Assembly (NCBI GenBank): GCA_026874595.1 | Contig: CM049310.1 | Location: forward strand, 41,051,558 to 41,115,557 | Reading direction: 5' to 3' | Source of the DNA: Sipunculus nudus | Taxonomy: Eukaryota; Annelida; Sipuncula; Golfingiida; Sipunculidae | DNA length: 64,000 bases | Shown here: positions 59,080-64,000 of the stretch, piece by piece | Layout: each line of letters opens with the position of its first letter | How positions within the stretch are numbered: the stretch's first letter is position 1 | Notes under the pieces: model-generated | Told to the model about the DNA's origin: nothing | Database searches by the model: none | Seen by the model: the letters and a program-made list of their open reading frames with translations, nothing else | Position numbers and translations under genes: made by a program

Positions 59080-60479
59080 ATCATGATTTCTAAAAGTACC
59101 ATGGCATGCTAAGAATATCCTAGTATATTAAATACAGGTAATGTATAAAAGAATAAAACATGATTAACATATATGTGGCAAATAAAGACTACAATCATAA
59201 TCATTATTTCACTTTATTGAACAAGAGACAGTATGTGAACATGTCTTATCATATCAAGCGTAGGAAGAACAAAAAAAACTTAAACTTAACTAAAATAAAT
59301 ACAATTATTATATATAAGTTATATTACCATAATTTCGACATGGTTTGTAACATCTGGGTTTTAGCGTGCATGAACAATTACAACTCACATAAGCGGTTTA
59401 TGGATCTAGCAGAAACAGACCTATCAGGACGTAAGTTCTCCGATGACTCTGCGAAGAGACATCTGATACATTTATGTATCTTTTTATTTAAGATAAATCA
59501 AATGGCCGTGTTCCGTGTCACTTATACTGCGTAAAAGATGCGCTTTAACCCGTTTCCTAAACACATATTTAGAATTACAGGACTGTATATAATATGACAA
59601 GCTATATCATAGTTTGATGTCACAATACATAATAGGTTGTTTTCTTTTTGAACCGATTCTCGGAAATACAAAAGATTAACGATTGTTTCTTGCAAAATTA
59701 TCAGGTACAAATTTATATATATCAAAATAATTTTATAGAAGATATCTTGGGGCTTATTAATGTTCCAGTATTATCGGATTTTACATATGATTTAATTTGA
59801 TTTAATTTGATTGAAGAGATTAGCTATATATAAGCTCCTGGCAGTGAAGGGCGAAGAGGTGTCAAATGGTCAGAGTTCCATATCAAAGCTTGAATTTGTG
59901 TGTTTTTTTTCTGCAGACTCTGTTGATTTTTAATAAAAAAAAATATGTTAATACATATGTGATATAACATAATCTAGCATAATCTAGTCATAATCTATAG
60001 CATGTACTATTGCACGAATGAAATTTATCCAGAATTTCGCGTCAAGACAGTACAGGCCTATATTTTTCATATAAAGGATAACAAATGACATAAAAGTTCA
60101 AAAATATATTTAAATTAAAGTATATATGTGTGTTTTTACTCAATAAAATGCGATTTAATATTATCAAATGCAAATGCGATATAAAAAGATTATCATTTGC
60201 AAATTAACATTCAAATGCATTACTTCGCATTCGAATTTAACTTTTGAATTCTATTTAATTTTTTAAAGAATACATTAAAAAGATAGATCATATAATTGTT
60301 GTTTATTATTATTATAGAGTACTTAATATTTCAATTAACGTTTCGTACAAAAATGCAAATGAAGTTCTAAAGGCTGCCTGTGCGATCAAATGCATATTTT
60401 AAAATTAATATTTGTAAATTAATTTAAATCCAGTTATGCCTATTTTACAACATGCATGGTCTGTTAGTTGAAAATAAGG
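59080..60479. other. Non-coding AT-rich stretch
   Basis: Contains a 124-codon open frame at 59160-59534 rich in Asn, Tyr, Ile and Lys, as expected from base composition. No gene supported. Confidence 0.6.
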
Positions 60480-60724
60480 TGGCCATCGGAATTATCAGTT
60501 GGTAGCGGTGTTGATCTCTGTTTGCCTTTCGCGGGCCGGTATCCTTCGAACGGAATTATGCTCGACACACGGCTTCCGTCTTCGACTTCCCAGTTTTATC
60601 GGCACGGACTAAAACCATAATAAAGCGGGGTACCGGTCTTCCAAGCTTCACTTCCGTTTCCTCACATAGAGGAACCGGCGACGCGATTGTCAACGATTCT
60701 CACTGATTCTAATAACTAAATAAG
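60480..60724 (+). promoter_or_regulatory. Candidate promoter and non-coding first exon of a plus-strand neighbour
   Basis: A CpG-rich island in AT-rich DNA with several CTTCCG / ACTTCCGTTTCC ETS-like motifs, TTCGAACG and CTTTCGCGGGCC, ending in a consensus donor AATAAG|GTAATA (exon end 60724). No coding exon follows within the window that I can support, so the gene body, if real, lies beyond 64000. Confidence 0.3.
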
Positions 60725-61095
60725 GTAATACTGGTATGTATATATTTCTGATAGTCACTCATGATTTTGTGAGTCAGGTGTGGAAGTGGTAAAATTATCA
60801 GTTTTATAAAAATTACTCATTTTTTTCGCACCAGGATATATACCCGTGTGTGGTCCATAGACTGTCCGGGGATCCCGCGCGTCTGTGACTGTTTCCCTGA
60901 AGTGGTGACTCTTCACCGAAATTGACGTTATATTATGCTGCAGTCACTAATTGTTGCTCATTGTCGCATAACTCGTCGTTTCCTCAGAAAAGCCGTTTAA
61001 TCATAATATCAGTAAAAGTACTTGAGCGAGTATAGAATCCGGTCTACATGGACGAGGTTATCAGACTGGTTCAACAGTATCCGAAGTGCTACCCT

Positions 61096-61129
61096 GTCCT
61101 GTAGTAGTACATTTATACTACTACAGGAC
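61096..61129. other. Perfect 14-bp stem hairpin
   Basis: GTCCTGTAGTAGTA (61096-61109), six-base loop, TACTACTACAGGAC (61116-61129). It interrupts a short open frame that starts at 61048 (MDEVIRLVQQYPKCYPVL, then stop). Confidence 0.7.
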
Positions 61130-61455
61130 ACTGGGCTGTACCAGTACAGGATACTGTGCTACCCCTTATCTCGCCAATCACAGGGCTATATGTCTTACTG
61201 GGGGCATAGGAGCAGGGCTGCCTGGGCAATTAGTGTGTCTGGGGCTGGTGCCAGACCTCAAATGATGAATACACAGGGGTCAACTGTTTATCTGCTTTGT
61301 TATAGCTGTAGTATTAAGCTGACAACAACAATGGTTATCTCTCTCTTACTCTCTCTCTCTCTCATTCTCTCTCTTATTTTCTTTCCCATTCTCTCTCACT
61401 CTCTTTTTTTCTCCTTTTTTCCCTTTTCCTCTCTCACTCTCTGCCTCCTCGTTTT

Positions 61456-64000
61456 TTAGCTCAGCTGACTATAAGTCATCTGAGCTATAGTCGTGGTCCA
61501 TTGTCCGTCCGTCCGTCTGTAGATGTGGCACATTTTGAAACCGTAAGACCTAGGAATCCAAAATTCGGCATAATGTAAGATGTCCCCAAGATCTCCTACC
61601 AAGCCGAAAACTGGGTCTTTGCGACTTCGTTCCTTTTAGAAATTAAGGAAAAACTTCAATTTTTTATTAAAAACCTATTTTTACACTTCAGGACTGCCTA
61701 ATATCAAAACCACTCATCTGTTTTTCATCATATTTCCCATAATTATTCCTCTATATAGTTCCTATGTACATGCCAGAAATTATGTCTGTATTATGTAAAT
61801 TTAAAAAGTTATGGGCCCAAACATAATGCATTGTGTAAAAAATCAGGAAAGATATTTGATCACTTAACACAAAATATGTTAAAGCTATAAACTTTTTTTC
61901 CAGTAATATAACTTTAATTAATCAAAATTAAATTGTATACCCAAAATTAGATCAAAATCTTTTAAATTTTTTAAAATATTAACAAAAATAAAAAATTGGT
62001 ACCTTAAATTTTGCCCAACTTTGACTATGGCACGTTTTTTTTCCTGTAAGTACTGTGGATTTAATTTTCTAAGCATGTTTTTTTTAGCATTTTGTCTGTA
62101 AACACTGAAAATTTGAAACCAGTTGATCAAAAACTGTAGATTTTATTCAAGTTTTCAAGCACCATGTAACATATTGTATACATCAAGCTAGTGTCATGCA
62201 GTTTGCAAGTGCTCAGCTCCCCAGCTTCAGCTCTCAGTTCCTAAAATTTGGCATGCAATTAGATGTCTCAAAAATCCCCTACCATGCCAAGAATTTGGTC
62301 ACTAGGACTTAATACCTTCGAGATATTAATGAAAAACGTCATTTTTCCATTAAAAACCCATTGTTACACTTCAAGACTGCCTAATATCAAAACCACTGAT
62401 CTTACTTTAATCATATATAATATACATATTTTTCTTTACATTCTCTATGAACATGCCAGAAATGATGTCAGTATTGCGTAATAGTTTTAAGTTATGATCA
62501 AAAACATATGCACTTTGTAAAAAATCAAGAAAAATATTTACTCCCTTAACAAGAGAATTGCTGAAGCTAGAGATTTTTTGTCAGAGATGTAACATTATTT
62601 AATCAAGATTCAATTGAATACCCAAAATTAGTTCTGAATTTTTCAAATTTTATAAGTTATTAGTATAAATATAAAATTAGTACCTTAAATTTTGCCCAAC
62701 TTTGACCATGGCATGTTTGTTTCATGTGAGCACTGTTGATATAATTTTCATATCATGCACACATAAAGATTTCGACTTTTTAGTTTAAAAAGCTGAAAGA
62801 AATTGGCCAAAAATTGTAGCTTTTATTAATGTTTTTATAAGACCATGTCAGACCTTGGCTCTCTGTAGCACCTCTTGAGTCACCTGTATGTTGACCTTGT
62901 TGAACTTTCAGCAAATAATGCATGCTTGAGGCGAGTCATAAACTGGGGCTCCAGGCAGCTTATTATATAATGGCCAGCCACAGTTGATCCAGGTGTCCAA
63001 CCCAACTCATCTAGTAGTTTTAACCAACAACATAACAATAAACAATAAATTAATAAATTTTTATTGGTTTTTAATAACAAATTAAAGAAAAATAGAAAAG
63101 GAATTTGTTAGTTGATAATAACAGGAAATTATCTTGCAGTTACTGATGATATAAGAATCTTGTATTGATGGATAGAATGTCACGTATTCCAAATAACACC
63201 ATGCAGTCACCTATGGTATTTTTCAGTTCAATTTTAATGATAAAAAAGTAAATCATATTATTCATTACTAATCATTAGGGATCATATGAAGGAAATTAAT
63301 GATAGACAATGATGCAGTTGATAATATTATTATCTAGAATCCTACTGTGTCTATAGTTAGTACATTGATGTGAAATTAGTCCAAAGTGAATATATTACAT
63401 TTTTTTTTTAATATAAATAAAAGCCATAAAACCAGGTACTTATGATCATTATTTAAATGTGTGAATTTTGTATATTCTGGATTCTCAACATCATTGTTTG
63501 GTGAAAACTGAATAAATACCAGACATGGTGCGAATACTTTGCAATTGTATTTAAACACGAATATGAATATGTACTCCATTATAAAATTTCTTTCATAAGA
63601 ATGGGAATTCAGGTAAAAATGAAAGTATATGAATACCAGTGCAAATACTTTCAAAATGTATTAATGAATGCATTCATGAATATATTCTTTAATTTTATTT
63701 TAATAATCATTTCAGTCATATTTTATTTGAAAAAAATATAATATTCTCTTATATTTGGGACAATATTTGTAATTTTTTTAATAAATAGTTAAACTCTTAT
63801 ATTATATGTTCTGCTTATAAATTATATGGCCAAGTCAAAATCTGTGTGACAATTGCACTCCATTTGTTAATAGAATAAATTAAATTAATCCTCTTTCCTG
63901 TCTCCAAAGTACTATCAAAATCATACATAAGCTAAACAACAACAAATCATAATACAGCTTATTTTTGTTACCACATAAAACCAGCATGTGTCTCATTTCT
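61456..64000 (-). mobile_element. Long composite repeat copy E, runs off the window
   Basis: Reverse orientation: begins TTAGCTCAGCTGACTATAAG, the complement of the shared 3' hairpin and CTAA, then TCCGTCCGTCCG. Co-linear with copy D to within about 60 bases of its start, so its other end should lie just past base 64000. Confidence 0.7.

Noticed and set aside
59160-59534. 124-codon open frame on the plus strand
   Set aside because: Asn/Tyr/Ile/Lys-rich, as expected from AT-rich DNA; no splice or promoter support.
61022-61459. 145-codon open frame on the plus strand
   Set aside because: Runs into a CT-rich low-complexity tract and spans the hairpin; no domain recognised.

Overview
This is AT-rich animal genomic DNA with short exons, long introns and many microsatellites and transposable-element remnants. 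The one clear protein-coding gene is a PRRC2 (BAT2 / proline-rich coiled-coil 2) homologue on the minus strand. The type of long repeat (CATGGG-start, CAGCTGAGCTAA-end, pearl / Helentron-like) suggests a mollusc, probably a bivalve or gastropod. That taxonomic call is inference.

Region 1-32716 (minus strand): 28 coding exons of PRRC2. I read the start codon at 32654-32652 and followed the frame through every GT/AG junction. All exon phases agree and give 2,234 codons plus 2 bases before the gene leaves the window at base 1, so the 3' end is missing. A donor-bearing exon with promoter-like motifs near 51022-51260 may be the non-coding first exon, making intron 1 about 18 kb.

The introns are the most interesting part. 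Four different introns each hold one copy of a C/D box snoRNA in the sense orientation (1394-1468, 2211-2284, 2952-3028, 5380-5462). All share ATCTGTCAATCC directly before a D' box. This is complementary to the conserved 18S rRNA segment GGATTGACAGAT and predicts the site known in human as 18S Um1288 (SNORD110). Three other introns hold copies of a second snoRNA-like family (9002-9068, 12385-12452, 13472-13538) with conserved terminal stem, C-like, C'-like and D-like boxes.

Large interspersed repeats fill the biggest introns and the upstream DNA. Five copies (14721-18128, 19419-26129, 33261-39880, 42893-45523, and 61456 to beyond the end) share a start (AACAAG plus a GACCCATGGGTC-like palindrome plus GCTCAGCTGA) and an end (GACGG microsatellite, imperfect hairpin, CTAA). 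One is interrupted by a relative of the same design (21035-24540), and another by a 3.4 kb element with TTAA duplications (36025-39423). Other elements with clear ends are a TA-flanked element (27330-28205) with a hAT MITE inside it (27479-28017), a CACTA-like element (53040-56686) and a hAT-like element with a perfect 8-bp duplication (57547-59071).

Region 45524-64000 has no protein-coding gene I can support. A possible promoter and first exon of a plus-strand neighbour lies at about 60480-60724.
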